A DNA stretch of 52,105 bases from Bacteroidales bacterium UBA5515. Lineage in GTDB: Bacteria; Bacteroidota; Bacteroidia; Bacteroidales; P3. Position numbers and translations under genes: made by a program. The stretch spans positions 1 to 52,105 of the forward strand of contig DIOL01000016.1 in assembly GCA_002423895.1 (NCBI GenBank). The letters are read 5' to 3'. The notes beneath the pieces are model-generated. The model had not been told where the DNA came from and made no database searches. It saw nothing but the letters and a program-made list of their open reading frames with translations. This document shows, piece after piece, positions 1 through 8,631 of the stretch. Positions within the stretch are counted from its first letter, which is position 1, and every line of letters begins with the position of its first letter.

Positions 1-3000
1 ATAACAGCACTTAAATTTGTTTCAGTAGGTTGATTAATTGTTAAGTTTAGATTTACTATACTATCACATCCTTTAGTTGTTTGTAAGTTTTGAGTATAGA
101 AACCAGCTGCATTAACATTAAAACCATTTAAAGAATAAGTTTCTCCTTGACAAATCTCTGCTATGATTGTATCATTATAAATAGGATTAACGGTCAAATT
201 AAGATGAACAATACTATCACATCCTTTTATTGTTTGTAAGTTCTGAGAATAAAACCCAGTACTAGTTTCAAAGAATCCATATTGATTATATATTTCTCCT
301 TGACATATCTCTGCATTAATAGTATCATTAAATGTAATACAAAAAAAGAAAGCAAATGAGGTTGTGTCATTATCATTAAATACTGTATCGCATGCAATAT
401 TTGTCCAAGCAATAATTTCATTAACACCTGAGATAAACATCTTATTTCCTATTGTTAATACTGTATCTTTATTTGGAGAAATACTACCTATATATTGATA
501 AGGAGTTTGCAATTGTCCATTTACATTCCATTCAATATTTGGGTTAACTAATGTATCTGTTCCATAATTTTTAATTCTTACTTGAATTGGAATTGGTGCT
601 CCTGACATTACAATAGATGTTGAAGGATTTACAATTTGAGTTAATCCTGCTTCACAGTCAGGAGCTGGAGCAACATTTACTGCAACAGGTGTTCTTACAC
701 TTGAGCATCCAAACTTATCAACGTTAAAACGAGTGTTAGGTCTTAATCTAAGATTCATTTGTGTTGGTGAACCAGTCCACAAACAAGCATTTGTTGATGC
801 ATTTCTATAAGATAATACTGAATTAAATGAAGTCGCTGAATATTTAGTACTTACATTTCTGGCGTCAGATTCTTGTCTTGTAAAACAAATTTCAATAATC
901 AAATTTGATGTTCCGTCATAATAAAATGGATCAGCGAATTGAAGGTTTCTCCATCCATAATTTGCACTTGAATTTGTAATTCGCACTGTGTCATTAAATA
1001 CTTCTGTTAATCCTGTTATCCATGTAGCTAAAGATTCTTCGTTAGTAGTGCCAATCTTTATAGAGTAGTCTGTTAATGTAGCAATGCCAGAAGCACTTAA
1101 AATATCGAACATTATACTATTTATGTTCCCTTCAGCTAAACCTAAATTGCGTAACTCAGAAGCTTTGTATAAATATTGTTCTTTAACGTTTTTAACATTT
1201 CCATTAAATGGAGAAGGGTAGGCAGTTAATGCATTTGCAATATTTGAATCTCCAAGTTGAATAGTGTCATATTCTAAAAGCATTGAACCTACATAGAAAG
1301 TATCATTTTCGTATAAAATAGGAGTAGTATAGGTAATTCTGTCTAACTCATGATTTGTATAATTTGAATTATACCATATCAATACATCAGTTGGATCAAC
1401 TCCATTAGCAGTTAGGGTTGCACGTGTTGCATAAGGAATATTGACAGTAGATGCAATTGGAGAGTAAGGAGTTCTTAATGAAGTAATTTGCATTCTTGCT
1501 GTATCATTCAAATGAATTACATCTGCACTATGATTTGCATTACAAACAATATTAAATGTTTTATCTGAAGTGTTAGAAGCTAAATTAATTGTTTGAGGTA
1601 TAATATAAGTTATTGTATTATTAGATGCTACAGTAATATTACAAGTGTCATATATAGTATTAATTAAGGTTGTTCCATTATAAACTTTTAATAATAATGG
1701 AGTAGAGGTACAAGGACTTACTCCTGTATTTGTAATTTTAACTTCAACTTGTTCATCAGTTAGTGTACATGCTGACGTTCTATTAACTCCAACTAATTTA
1801 ATTGAAGCAACACCAGGGTCAATTGAAGGAATACCAGTTATGTGAATATAATATGGCGATTTATATCCAAAACATCCATTATCATAAGCTATTACTAAAT
1901 TACTATCTAATATTCCAATACTCATAAACTTATTAGTAGAAGCTGGAATCCAATTTACTAAATCCATTGCATTTGTAGTATTTCTAATTATACCCGCAGA
2001 TGTAGCTGGAAGAGTTCTACCATGTCCCGTCCATACATTTGCTGGAACATTATGTGATGTCCTAAATCTAACTCCATTAACAGCTAAAGCATCTATAACA
2101 TTATTATTAGTGTCTTTAAGTAAAAATCCCACCTTTGAATTTGTAAAAAATGTACCATCACCTATATAAAGTGTTTTTGAAGAATCCGGAGATACTTGAT
2201 TTGCATATTGTAATACTAATGCAGAATTTGCAGGAAGTATATAATTAGGGAAAGTATATGTATGAGTTATTGGAGAATTTAAACTATCTCCACTAGCACC
2301 TAATATATACTCAATTTTATAATTCTTTATGTTTATTGCACCATCGCCTAAATTAGTTAACTCAATTGCGCAGTTTTGATTTACCCATGCTGGTAAGTTT
2401 GATGTTAATCCATCAGGATTACCTGTCTTTGTAAATTGAATTTCAGAAATTTTTAATAAGGGAATTTCTTGTTTTCTTGAAAAATAGAAAATTGTATCTG
2501 AATGCAATCTTTGAGTCTGATAATTTTTCGATTTTAATATAGGAATATTATCATGTGCATTTAAAAACCAATATATTGAATCATTTGAATTAATACTCAA
2601 ATTGACTGAATCCAAATAATTAATATATATATTTTGTTCTTGTAATGCTGGTAATTGATGTTTTGATAATATATAACATTGTGCAGTGTCATTTGCTTTA
2701 AATTGGTCAACGGCTAAAACAGAAAATGCTTTTACATTAAATTGTCTATTTTGATTTGTTACTGAAAAATTATAAGGTAATCTAAAGGTATAATTATAAT
2801 CTATATTTGGATTAATGTCAAATTTTATAGTATCTTTTTGATTATTAGTCACAGGAAGATTATCAATTGTAAACCATATTTGCATTTGTCCAGATTCAAT
2901 ATCGTTCTGGCTAATATTAGAGAAAATAACCTTTAAATATTCATTACCTAATCCACATTCAGAATAAAGGTCTGTACTGTCAGATGCCAAGTTATAACTA

Positions 3001-3302
3001 CCTTTATCTATCCATATCTTTTTGACAAAAATATTATTTGGTAATGTATCGGACTGCATTGTTTTGATAGATATTTCATTATTAGAAAACACTGTATCTG
3101 TATTATTAATACCTCTCTCATAGTCTTTTTCGTAATTGCATGAACTCCCTTTAAATATTAATTCATTTGCATGAAGTGAAGCGTATGATGTAATATTAAA
3201 ATCAATAGTTTGGCTATTATTTGCTGTGTAAAAACTATATGCTTGTGTGTTGAGATTTATTACAAAGATTAATACAGCTAAAACTAATAATACTTTTTTC
3301 AT
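1..3302 (-). CDS. Large secreted surface protein with lamin-tail-like domain and CQGE repeats (C-terminus beyond window)
   Basis: This reading frame stays open from the ATG at 3302 to the left edge of the window, so about 1100 residues are visible and the C-terminus is missing. It starts MKKVLLVLAVLIFVI, a Sec signal peptide. Residues about 283-413 look like a lamin-tail (LTD) fold, with ISEIQF, CAIELTNLGDGAINI, a strand with LPANSALVLQY and VGFLLKDTNNNVIDAL. Long Asn/Thr-rich beta-sandwich-like segments follow. From about residue 990 there are two copies of a 51-residue repeat (NDTI.AEICQGE...GCDSIV.LNLTVNP) that also occurs in the proteins at 29.4 and 49.2 kb. Such proteins are usually exported by the type IX system and end in a type A or B sorting domain; here that end would lie left of the window. 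The role as an adhesin or surface-layer protein is inference. The start follows a structured leader and a clear -7 promoter box. Confidence 0.85.
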   Translation of the reverse strand, partial: MKKVLLVLAVLIFVINLNTQAYSFYTANNSQTIDFNITSYASLHANELIFKGSSCNYEKDYERGINNTDTVFSNNEISIKTMQSDTLPNNIFVKKIWIDKGSYNLASDSTDLYSECGLGNEYLKVIFSNISQNDIESGQMQIWFTIDNLPVTNNQKDTIKFDINPNIDYNYTFRLPYNFSVTNQNRQFNVKAFSVLAVDQFKANDTAQCYILSKHQLPALQEQNIYINYLDSVNLSINSNDSIYWFLNAHDNIPILKSKNYQTQRLHSDTIFYFSRKQEIPLLKISEIQFTKTGNPDGLTSNLPAWVNQNCAIELTNLGDGAINIKNYKIEYILGASGDSLNSPITHTYTFPNYILPANSALVLQYANQVSPDSSKTLYIGDGTFFTNSKVGFLLKDTNNNVIDALAVNGVRFRTSHNVPANVWTGHGRTLPATSAGIIRNTTNAMDLVNWIPASTNKFMSIGILDSNLVIAYDNGCFGYKSPYYIHITGIPSIDPGVASIKLVGVNRTSACTLTDEQVEVKITNTGVSPCTSTPLLLKVYNGTTLINTIYDTCNITVASNNTITYIIPQTINLASNTSDKTFNIVCNANHSADVIHLNDTARMQITSLRTPYSPIASTVNIPYATRATLTANGVDPTDVLIWYNSNYTNHELDRITYTTPILYENDTFYVGSMLLEYDTIQLGDSNIANALTAYPSPFNGNVKNVKEQYLYKASELRNLGLAEGNINSIMFDILSASGIATLTDYSIKIGTTNEESLATWITGLTEVFNDTVRITNSSANYGWRNLQFADPFYYDGTSNLIIEICFTRQESDARNVSTKYSATSFNSVLSYRNASTNACLWTGSPTQMNLRLRPNTRFNVDKFGCSSVRTPVAVNVAPAPDCEAGLTQIVNPSTSIVMSGAPIPIQVRIKNYGTDTLVNPNIEWNVNGQLQTPYQYIGSISPNKDTVLTIGNKMFISGVNEIIAWTNIACDTVFNDNDTTSFAFFFCITFNDTINAEICQGEIYNQYGFFETSTGFYSQNLQTIKGCDSIVHLNLTVNPIYNDTIIAEICQGETYSLNGFNVNAAGFYTQNLQTTKGCDSIVNLNLTINQPTETNLSAV

Positions 3303-3344
3303 TTCTCTCTTAATTTTTTGAGTTAATAAATAAAATAGAAAATA

Positions 3345-3575
3345 GTGCTTGAGATTGTGAGCTGTCTTGGTTTAGAAAAAACGTGGGACAGTTACAATAT
3401 CCGCTGAAAGGTACGACCAAGCACCTGCAACACAAATAAGTAAAGCCCACGCTGTACGTGAGCATTTTCCTTACTGTTTTTGTGTTGCTTATAAATTGGT
3501 CGTTTTTTCAGCAAAAAACAATAGCAAAACGCTATATTTCTATAAAAACAATTAAACTTCTTCGTTTAATATCGC
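3345..3575 (-). promoter_or_regulatory. Structured 5' leader RNA of the 1-3302 gene
   Basis: About 270 nt separate the probable transcription start from the ATG at 3302, and the segment folds strongly. Helix A pairs 3354-3366 with 3387-3398. Helix B is a 110-nt hairpin: 3403-3409 with 3506-3512 (GCTGAAA/TTTCAGC), 3414-3419 with 3497-3502 (CGACCA/TGGTCG), 3427-3436 with 3479-3488 (GCAACACAAA/TTTGTGTTGC) and 3445-3451 with 3457-3463. The last helix has a G-U pair only if the minus strand is the RNA and a C-A mismatch on the plus strand, so the minus strand is favoured. Possible tertiary pairings are CGTGGG (3382-3387) with CCCACG (3446-3451), and GTGCTTG (3345-3351) with CAAGCAC (3418-3424). 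I do not recognise it as a known riboswitch class, 6S RNA, tmRNA, SRP RNA or RNase P. It could also be an independent small RNA. Confidence 0.55.
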
Positions 3576-3577
3576 TG

Positions 3578-3585
3578 CAAATGTA
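3578..3585 (-). promoter_or_regulatory. Promoter -7 box for the 1-3302 gene
   Basis: On the minus strand this reads TACATTTG, an exact match to the Bacteroidota consensus TAnnTTTG, followed by CAGCGA where transcription would begin. No good TTTG -33 box lies at the expected distance. It places the whole folded leader inside the transcript. Confidence 0.55.
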
Positions 3586-3745
3586 CAAATGAATAATGGA
3601 ATAAAAAAATATATTTGACAAAAAATTAAAAAATAACATACACTTATAAGTTTTCTTTGTAATTTAGCAGAATTAAAATTATATAATGAGTTGGATATAT
3701 TATTCCTTACTTAATCATAAAATAAACAATTAAAATCAAATAAAA

Positions 3746-4075
3746 ATGGTAACACAAATGTATGAAACTCAATTACCTTTAATGGGTGAAAAAGAAAAAA
3801 TTAAACAAGTGCTAATAAATGTAATTTCAGTAATGGGAGAACATTTTAGAATGGGTCAATTAATAGATGATTTCATTAAAAGAGCAGATGAACAAAATCT
3901 TTTCATAAAAGAAGAAGATACGATTTATTCTAAAATAAAATTAGATAATAAGGGTACTTTATTAATTAATAAACTTATTTGGGAACTAATTTGGGAGAAG
4001 GAGTTAATTATCAATTTAATTAATAATGATTATATGTTTGATTCAAGACAATTTAATTTGATAAAAAACAAATAG
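3746..4075 (+). CDS. Small hypothetical protein, 109 aa
   Basis: I do not recognise this protein. It is 109 residues, charged and Ile/Lys/Asn-rich, with predicted helices (residues about 15-50 and 68-95) and no signal peptide or membrane segment, so it is probably cytoplasmic. A promoter-like TAATTTAG lies at 3660-3667, about 80 nt upstream, and an A-rich leader precedes the ATG. The sequence is markedly AT-rich, like the next gene (4251-5228), and both sit next to the replication module at 5.5-9.6 kb. They may therefore be cargo of the same acquired segment; that is inference from position and base composition only. Confidence 0.55.
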   Translation: MVTQMYETQLPLMGEKEKIKQVLINVISVMGEHFRMGQLIDDFIKRADEQNLFIKEEDTIYSKIKLDNKGTLLINKLIWELIWEKELIINLINNDYMFDSRQFNLIKNK

Positions 4076-4250
4076 ATATACTTTCTATGTGGGATTAATG
4101 TTATATTTTTATTTAAGGAAGTATAGGATTAAAAACCATTATAATAATTTAGTGTGTCATTGCTTATCGACTTTGTCACTTTGCAAAGTAAAGAAATACC
4201 ACACGACGGACAATGTAATTTAGTATCACAAATTAAAATAATATTCAAAT

Positions 4251-5228
4251 ATGAAGTATTTTTCTAAAGAAGAACAAGAGTATATTAATGCAATAAAATA
4301 TTATATAAATAATTCTTTTCCTACGAAAGAAAGTAGTCTTGCAATTATAAATTTTAATAATGAATTCATATTAGATTTTGTAACAAACCATAATAAAATT
4401 ATTTCTAAATTGGATATATTAAATAATGTAGTTAATAAAAACATTATCAATTGTATTAATAATGAGTTAGAAACCCTTTATACAGATTTTAATAAAAGGC
4501 GTTATTATCATATATTTTCTTATTTCGTAAGGAAAAAATTGAATTTTGAAATTGACAATTACATCAAACAAGGATTATTTATTAATATATTAAGATATAA
4601 AATAAACACAATTAATTTATTAGATGGAGAATTTTTTTTAAGAGAATTTATTACATTACTTGATGAACCTATATTTAATACGGACGTTAATAATATCAAT
4701 AAAATAATTAATCAATATAATCTTATCAATAATAATTACCAATTTATAGATAATCTTTTTTCAACGGAGAGAAAGGGGGAAATATATTTGTTTGAAAGAA
4801 GAGACGATATATATATCGATAACTTAATTTGTGATTTATTAAGTAAAGATAATATTTCAAATGCAAAAGAATCAAGAGAAACTTTAAAAACTGAGTTTTC
4901 TGAAGAAGAACTAATAAGAATTTTTAATGAGTTAGTTGATATTCATTTTATTTCTGATGATTTAGAATTATTTCTTGCATGCTTCGGTTTTGGTGAAGAT
5001 AATGAGGAAAATATTACATGGAAATCATCACAAGTTGAATTTGAAATATTTGTAGGAGAAATAGTCCAAGAGGAAGAAAATTTAAAAAATAATATAATGG
5101 GTTTACCAAGAACGAAAATAAATAGTTGGTTTGTTGATAAGAAAAATAAACCTATTAAACCTACACCCAAAAGTAAAATTCGTTGTGGTATAGAATCATA
5201 TAAAACATACAAAATAATCCACTCTTAG
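4251..5228 (+). CDS. Hypothetical protein, 325 aa, very AT-rich
   Basis: I do not recognise this protein. It is 325 residues, almost entirely helical in appearance and rich in Asn, Ile and Lys, with no signal peptide, Cys motif or Walker motif. The C-terminal 45 residues are different in character: a basic, Pro-containing tail (KKNKPIKPTPKSKIRCG). The gene is followed about 45 nt downstream by a good intrinsic terminator and is preceded by a 175-nt spacer with the 12-bp palindrome ACTTTGCAAAGT (4178-4189). Base composition is even more AT-rich than the surrounding housekeeping genes, which fits acquisition. Faint similarity in style to RteC-type regulators of Bacteroides conjugative elements was considered, but I could not support it by motif. 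Confidence 0.6.
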   Translation: MKYFSKEEQEYINAIKYYINNSFPTKESSLAIINFNNEFILDFVTNHNKIISKLDILNNVVNKNIINCINNELETLYTDFNKRRYYHIFSYFVRKKLNFEIDNYIKQGLFINILRYKINTINLLDGEFFLREFITLLDEPIFNTDVNNINKIINQYNLINNNYQFIDNLFSTERKGEIYLFERRDDIYIDNLICDLLSKDNISNAKESRETLKTEFSEEELIRIFNELVDIHFISDDLELFLACFGFGEDNEENITWKSSQVEFEIFVGEIVQEEENLKNNIMGLPRTKINSWFVDKKNKPIKPTPKSKIRCGIESYKTYKIIHS

Positions 5229-5274
5229 GACTCCCTTTGTATTTATTACAACTCAGCATAAAATCCATCCTTTG

Positions 5275-5301
5275 CCCACCCTTTGTAAGAGTGGGTTTTT
5301 T
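5275..5301 (+). terminator. Intrinsic terminator after the 325-aa hypothetical gene
   Basis: CCCAC (5275-5279) pairs with GTGGG (5291-5295), the stem extends with CTT/AAG across one mismatch, the loop is TGT, and six T follow. It cleanly separates the orphan genes from the replication operon. Confidence 0.75.
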
Positions 5302-5398
5302 GTTGATAAAATAATGATATACAATATTTTTTGTTTATATTTTTGTTTCGTCAAACATCAAGAAAAGTTCTTGTTTGATTTGGGTCTTTGAAAAAGGA

Positions 5399-5488
5399 AG
5401 ATGGGTAAGAAGTAGCTACTCTTATCTAAGTTAATTTAAAAGGCAAGATGTATATAGTCTTTTTGATTAATGGAAATAAACCCCATCT
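5399..5488 (+). promoter_or_regulatory. Foldable leader upstream of the replication operon
   Basis: The 305-nt gap 5229-5533 holds, after the terminator, a near-perfect palindrome at 5406-5424 (TAAGAAGTAGCTACTCTTA). A longer-range pairing AGATGGG (5399-5405) with CCCATCT (5482-5488) could close a roughly 90-nt domain. A small perfect hairpin, CAAGAA-AAG-TTCTTG, lies just upstream near 5359-5373. This could be a regulatory leader or a single-strand or plasmid-type origin; no consensus promoter box was found. Confidence 0.35.
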
Positions 5489-5533
5489 CCCTTAAGCAAG
5501 GATATTGTTTAACAAATAAAATTTAAAGATTAT

Positions 5534-5947
5534 ATGGCAATGAATAAAAAAAGACAGACCTACATTTTAAAAGATAATGGTCTAACCAATGGGAGCTTCG
5601 GTTGGGTTAATGAACTTACCAATGGATGGGAGGTAGAACCTGTTTTCGATTACTTTCATGCAATTAATTTCGACTTCAAAACTTACTTGAAGGAGTTAAA
5701 GAAATTAAAGAAAGTGGCTGTAAAAAGGGCTATGAAGAGCAAAAGATTTAAGAAAGACTTGCTTAATTCATATAGAGCAAACATTTCTCAAATTCAATCT
5801 TATTTTGGGGTTAGTTTAATTAAACATGCTTGCTGCAATTATGATGAAGAGTATTGTTTTAACAGTACCAACTTACAATGTATTAAATGTGAGTGTAGGT
5901 TTAATAATTTTGAGAAATTTGAAGAAGAAGGAGGTTGTGATGAATAA
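5534..5947 (+). CDS. Small basic protein with C-terminal Cys cluster, 137 aa
   Basis: Not a recognised family. The middle (residues about 48-80) is strongly basic (LKKLKKVAVKRAMKSKRFKK), as expected of a nucleic-acid-binding helix. The C-terminal 40 residues contain a cluster of cysteines with an HACCNYDEEYC...C.KCEC pattern that could bind zinc. It is the first gene of a tight three-gene operon with a primase-like protein and an SF3 helicase; its stop codon overlaps the start of the primase gene. Position suggests an accessory or regulatory factor of that replication module. Function is otherwise unknown. Confidence 0.6.
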   Translation: MAMNKKRQTYILKDNGLTNGSFGWVNELTNGWEVEPVFDYFHAINFDFKTYLKELKKLKKVAVKRAMKSKRFKKDLLNSYRANISQIQSYFGVSLIKHACCNYDEEYCFNSTNLQCIKCECRFNNFEKFEEEGGCDE

Positions 5948-7043
5948 TGCTAATCTACACGCTGATCCAAATGAAAACAAAATGGTGCAATGTCCAACTC
6001 CCTTAATTGGGAGTGGGGCTATGGCTCCAATTAATAATGGAGTTGTTGATAATATGGAAATAAAAGTTCAAGTATGGAATTCTGCTCTTGATGCGGAAAA
6101 CAACAATTTTATATCTGTTGAAAATTTAGTTAAGTTGATTATTAAAAGTGAATTTGAGCATAGAATTATTAAATTAAGAAAATTGTATATGCAATTTATT
6201 GAAACTGGGGATATGAATTTCAAAAAGGAATATGATTCATTAAAGCCAAAACTACCTCTAATTACCTTTTCATCAATATTTGATAATCGAAGGGATGAGG
6301 AACATATGATTTGTTCAACCGATTTAATAGTTTTAGATATTGACCTAAAAGATAATCCTGATTTGCCAATAAGAATAAATAATCTTAGAAGGGAGTTGAT
6401 TGATTGCCCTTTTTCACATATTTTGTTTGTTTCTCCAAGTGGGGAAGGACTTAAGATTGTTGTAAAAGTGCATAAGAATAAGGAGATTATTAATTGTAAT
6501 AAGGAATTGAAAATTTGCAAGGATACTATAATAAGAAAAGAATTGATCGAAACAATTAAGGACTTTCATTGTGAGGCTCATAAACAAATTAGAAAATATT
6601 ATTCTAATAAGTATGATATAATGATTGATAATGGAGCAAAGAATTACCAAGGTGTATGCTTTTTAAGCTCAGATGCAAATGTATATTACAATCCTAATTC
6701 TTCTCCCTTTATGGTTGCTTGGGTAAAAAAGGAAAAGAAAGTCCCACAAATGAATACTTATAATACTTTCAATTATACTGCTACTTCTAATGATGAAATT
6801 CTTGAAGCCATTTTGAATGACTTTACTAAAAATTGTAGTGGAAGAAATATGGCTACATTTAATATTGCCCTTCAAGCAAAGCATTATAATATTGGAGAGA
6901 ATGAAATTTTGAGCTTTGTTATGCGAAAATGGGGTGATGTAGATTTTACAGAAAAAGAAGCTCTAAGGACTATAAGAAATGGTTTTAAATATACTCCTTA
7001 TGTTCAATATGTTTTTAATTCAAATAACTCAAATAATATTTAA
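5940..7043 (+). CDS. BT4734-like / VirE N-terminal primase-polymerase-like protein
   Basis: A 367-residue protein resembling the Bacteroidota VirE_N / BT4734-like family, which is related to archaeo-eukaryotic primases. Seen in the sequence: an acidic DxD in LIVLDIDLKDNP (residues 129-140, D133 and D135); the family hallmark SPSGEGLKIVVKV (165-177); a helix with HKQIRKYYSNKYDIMID; and CFLSSDANVYYNPNSSPF (about 240-257). The chosen start is the ATG at 5940, which overlaps the stop of the preceding gene and has an AGGAGG ribosome site 4-5 nt upstream; an in-frame ATG at 5826 would lie deep inside that gene. The ATG of the SF3 helicase gene follows after 2 nt, so the two are co-translated. In many relatives primase and helicase/VirE parts are fused; here they are separate. 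Inferred role: initiating DNA synthesis for an integrated element. Confidence 0.8.
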   Translation: MNNANLHADPNENKMVQCPTPLIGSGAMAPINNGVVDNMEIKVQVWNSALDAENNNFISVENLVKLIIKSEFEHRIIKLRKLYMQFIETGDMNFKKEYDSLKPKLPLITFSSIFDNRRDEEHMICSTDLIVLDIDLKDNPDLPIRINNLRRELIDCPFSHILFVSPSGEGLKIVVKVHKNKEIINCNKELKICKDTIIRKELIETIKDFHCEAHKQIRKYYSNKYDIMIDNGAKNYQGVCFLSSDANVYYNPNSSPFMVAWVKKEKKVPQMNTYNTFNYTATSNDEILEAILNDFTKNCSGRNMATFNIALQAKHYNIGENEILSFVMRKWGDVDFTEKEALRTIRNGFKYTPYVQYVFNSNNSNNI

Positions 7044-7045
7044 TT

Positions 7046-8455
7046 ATGGAAGATAGATTAGTAGAAGAAGAAAATACTGGTAATAAGGCTAAGATTATTC
7101 CCTTTGTATCTGATAATTCTTTAATGACAAGTTATATTGTTGAATCTTTTAAAAAGAATAATGAAAATTATGCTTTTAATAATGAATTCTATTTTTATAA
7201 TGGTAGCTACTGGGAAAAAAAGAATGAATTCATAATAAAGAAATGTCTGCAGGATTTTGCAAGTAATTTTATTACAGACAGCAAATATTACAAGCCTTAT
7301 CGAAGAGTTGATGATATGTATGCTCAAGCAAAATTGGATTTATATTCAGAGTATGAAACTAATAGAAATGTTTTGAACTTTCCAAATGGTACTTATGATT
7401 TGCAAACTTTGGAGTTCCGTGAACACAGGAAAGAAGAGTTTATCAAGTATGTACTTCCTTACAACTATGATCCAAATGCAGAATGCCCAAAGTGGATAAA
7501 TTTCATTAATGAGATTTTGCCTGAGGAGGATTTACAAAGGCTTATCTCAGAAGTGTTGGCTTATCCAATTGCTAATATTCATCTTGAAAAACTTCCTTAT
7601 TTTCAAGGATTTGGGAGAAATGGAAAATCTGTATTGCTTGAAGTTATTTCAAATGTTCTCGGCAAAAACAATGTCAGTAATGTGCCTTTAGCCAATATTT
7701 TGAAGAATGATGGTCTTGCACTGCAGCAAATGGAAAACAAGCTTATTAATATTACTGCTGAAAACATTCCTACAATTTCCGACAGTTCAGTTCTTAAAGC
7801 TTACATTTCAGGGGAAGCATTAATGATAAAGAAACTTTATCATGACTCTTACAGCTCTACAAACTATCCCCAAACTATTTTGGCATCAAATCACTTGCCA
7901 CAAAATAACGACTATTCCAAAGGTTATTATGACAGGCTATTATTTATTCCATTCAACTATACTATTCCTGATGATAAAATAAATCCTTGCTTAAAGGATG
8001 AATTATGCGTGGAGCTGCCTGGAATTTGCAACTGGTTGCTTGAAGGAGTTAAAACTTTAAGAAAGAACAATAAGTTCAGTTACAGCAAAACTGTTGAAGC
8101 ACTTAAAAATGAATACAGATTGGAATCAGATTGTGTGAATATGTTCTTAAATGAAAAATGGTATATTCCTTCAAAGAACAATAAGCAACTTCTGTCTCAA
8201 CTGTATAACGAATTTGAACGTTTCTCCAATGAAAATGGCTATAAAACAATGACAAAAAGAACATTCTCCAGCAGACTTAGAGGACTGGGCTTTAAGGTTG
8301 AAAAATCTGGAACAGATAATCAAATGAATGTATGGTTGCAAATTGGAAGTCTGAAAGAAGTATCCAATATGGATAATGAGCCTTTAACAGAGGATAGAAA
8401 AGAAATAAATGAAGATACAGATTGGTTTGAAGATGACAGGGAATCTACTTTTTAA
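7046..8455 (+). CDS. D5/P4-type SF3 helicase (phage/plasmid primase C-terminal family)
   Basis: A 469-residue superfamily 3 helicase. Visible features: a D5-N-like region before the ATPase (residues about 100-180, NVLNFPNGTYDLQT and YNYDPNAECPKWINFI); Walker A GFGRNGKS at 188-195; Walker B-like LINITAEN at 233-240; motif C ILASNHLP at 278-285; and an arginine finger in GYYDRLLFIPF (R297). The C-terminal portion (about 385-440) looks like the winged-helix primase C-terminal domain, and an acidic tail follows. Such proteins unwind DNA at origins of phages, satellites and integrative plasmids. It pairs with the primase-like gene 2 nt upstream and is followed by iteron-like repeats, so it is probably the replicative helicase of this module. 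Confidence 0.88.
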   Translation: MEDRLVEEENTGNKAKIIPFVSDNSLMTSYIVESFKKNNENYAFNNEFYFYNGSYWEKKNEFIIKKCLQDFASNFITDSKYYKPYRRVDDMYAQAKLDLYSEYETNRNVLNFPNGTYDLQTLEFREHRKEEFIKYVLPYNYDPNAECPKWINFINEILPEEDLQRLISEVLAYPIANIHLEKLPYFQGFGRNGKSVLLEVISNVLGKNNVSNVPLANILKNDGLALQQMENKLINITAENIPTISDSSVLKAYISGEALMIKKLYHDSYSSTNYPQTILASNHLPQNNDYSKGYYDRLLFIPFNYTIPDDKINPCLKDELCVELPGICNWLLEGVKTLRKNNKFSYSKTVEALKNEYRLESDCVNMFLNEKWYIPSKNNKQLLSQLYNEFERFSNENGYKTMTKRTFSSRLRGLGFKVEKSGTDNQMNVWLQIGSLKEVSNMDNEPLTEDRKEINEDTDWFEDDRESTF

Positions 8456-8475
8456 TCAATTTTAATACATTTATT

Positions 8476-8571
8476 CCGGACGAACGGACGAACGGACAAG
8501 TTTTTAAAAAGTTTTTTATATTTATTTCTGAATTACTTTTCATTTCTTCGTCCGGTTGTCCGGTTGTCCGG
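8476..8571. repeat. Inverted arrays of GGAC iteron-like repeats
   Basis: The left array 8476-8497 has three CGGAC cores at 8-nt spacing (CGGACGAA units). The right array 8550-8571 has three GTCCGG cores at 8-nt spacing (GTCCGGTT units). The arrays are inverted relative to each other and match at 18 of 22 positions. They are GC-rich within a strongly AT-rich region and the spacer is AT-rich. The location directly after the SF3 helicase suggests replication-origin iterons. Because the right arm ends in TTTTTTCTT, an alternative is a long-stem transcription terminator for the helicase operon. Confidence 0.6.
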
Positions 8572-8631
8572 TTTTTTCTTCTCTACTTCTATCTTTCTCT
8601 TTCTTCTCTTTTAAATCAAAAAAATAAATTA

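Noticed and set aside
3345..3575. Known RNA (6S, tmRNA, SRP RNA, RNase P, cobalamin or TPP riboswitch)
   Set aside because: The hallmark sequences of these RNAs were looked for by eye and not found; kept as an unclassified folded leader.
4251..5228. RteC-type regulator
   Set aside because: Only a general helical, Asn/Ile-rich likeness; no convincing motif alignment by eye.
5826..5939. Upstream in-frame ATG for the primase-like gene
   Set aside because: It would overlap the preceding gene by 120 nt in another frame; the ATG at 5940 has a strong AGGAGG site and overlaps only the stop.
8476..8571. Simple intrinsic terminator
   Set aside because: Not fully excluded, but the 52-nt spacer and precise 8-nt iteration of GGAC cores are atypical, so it was listed as a repeat.
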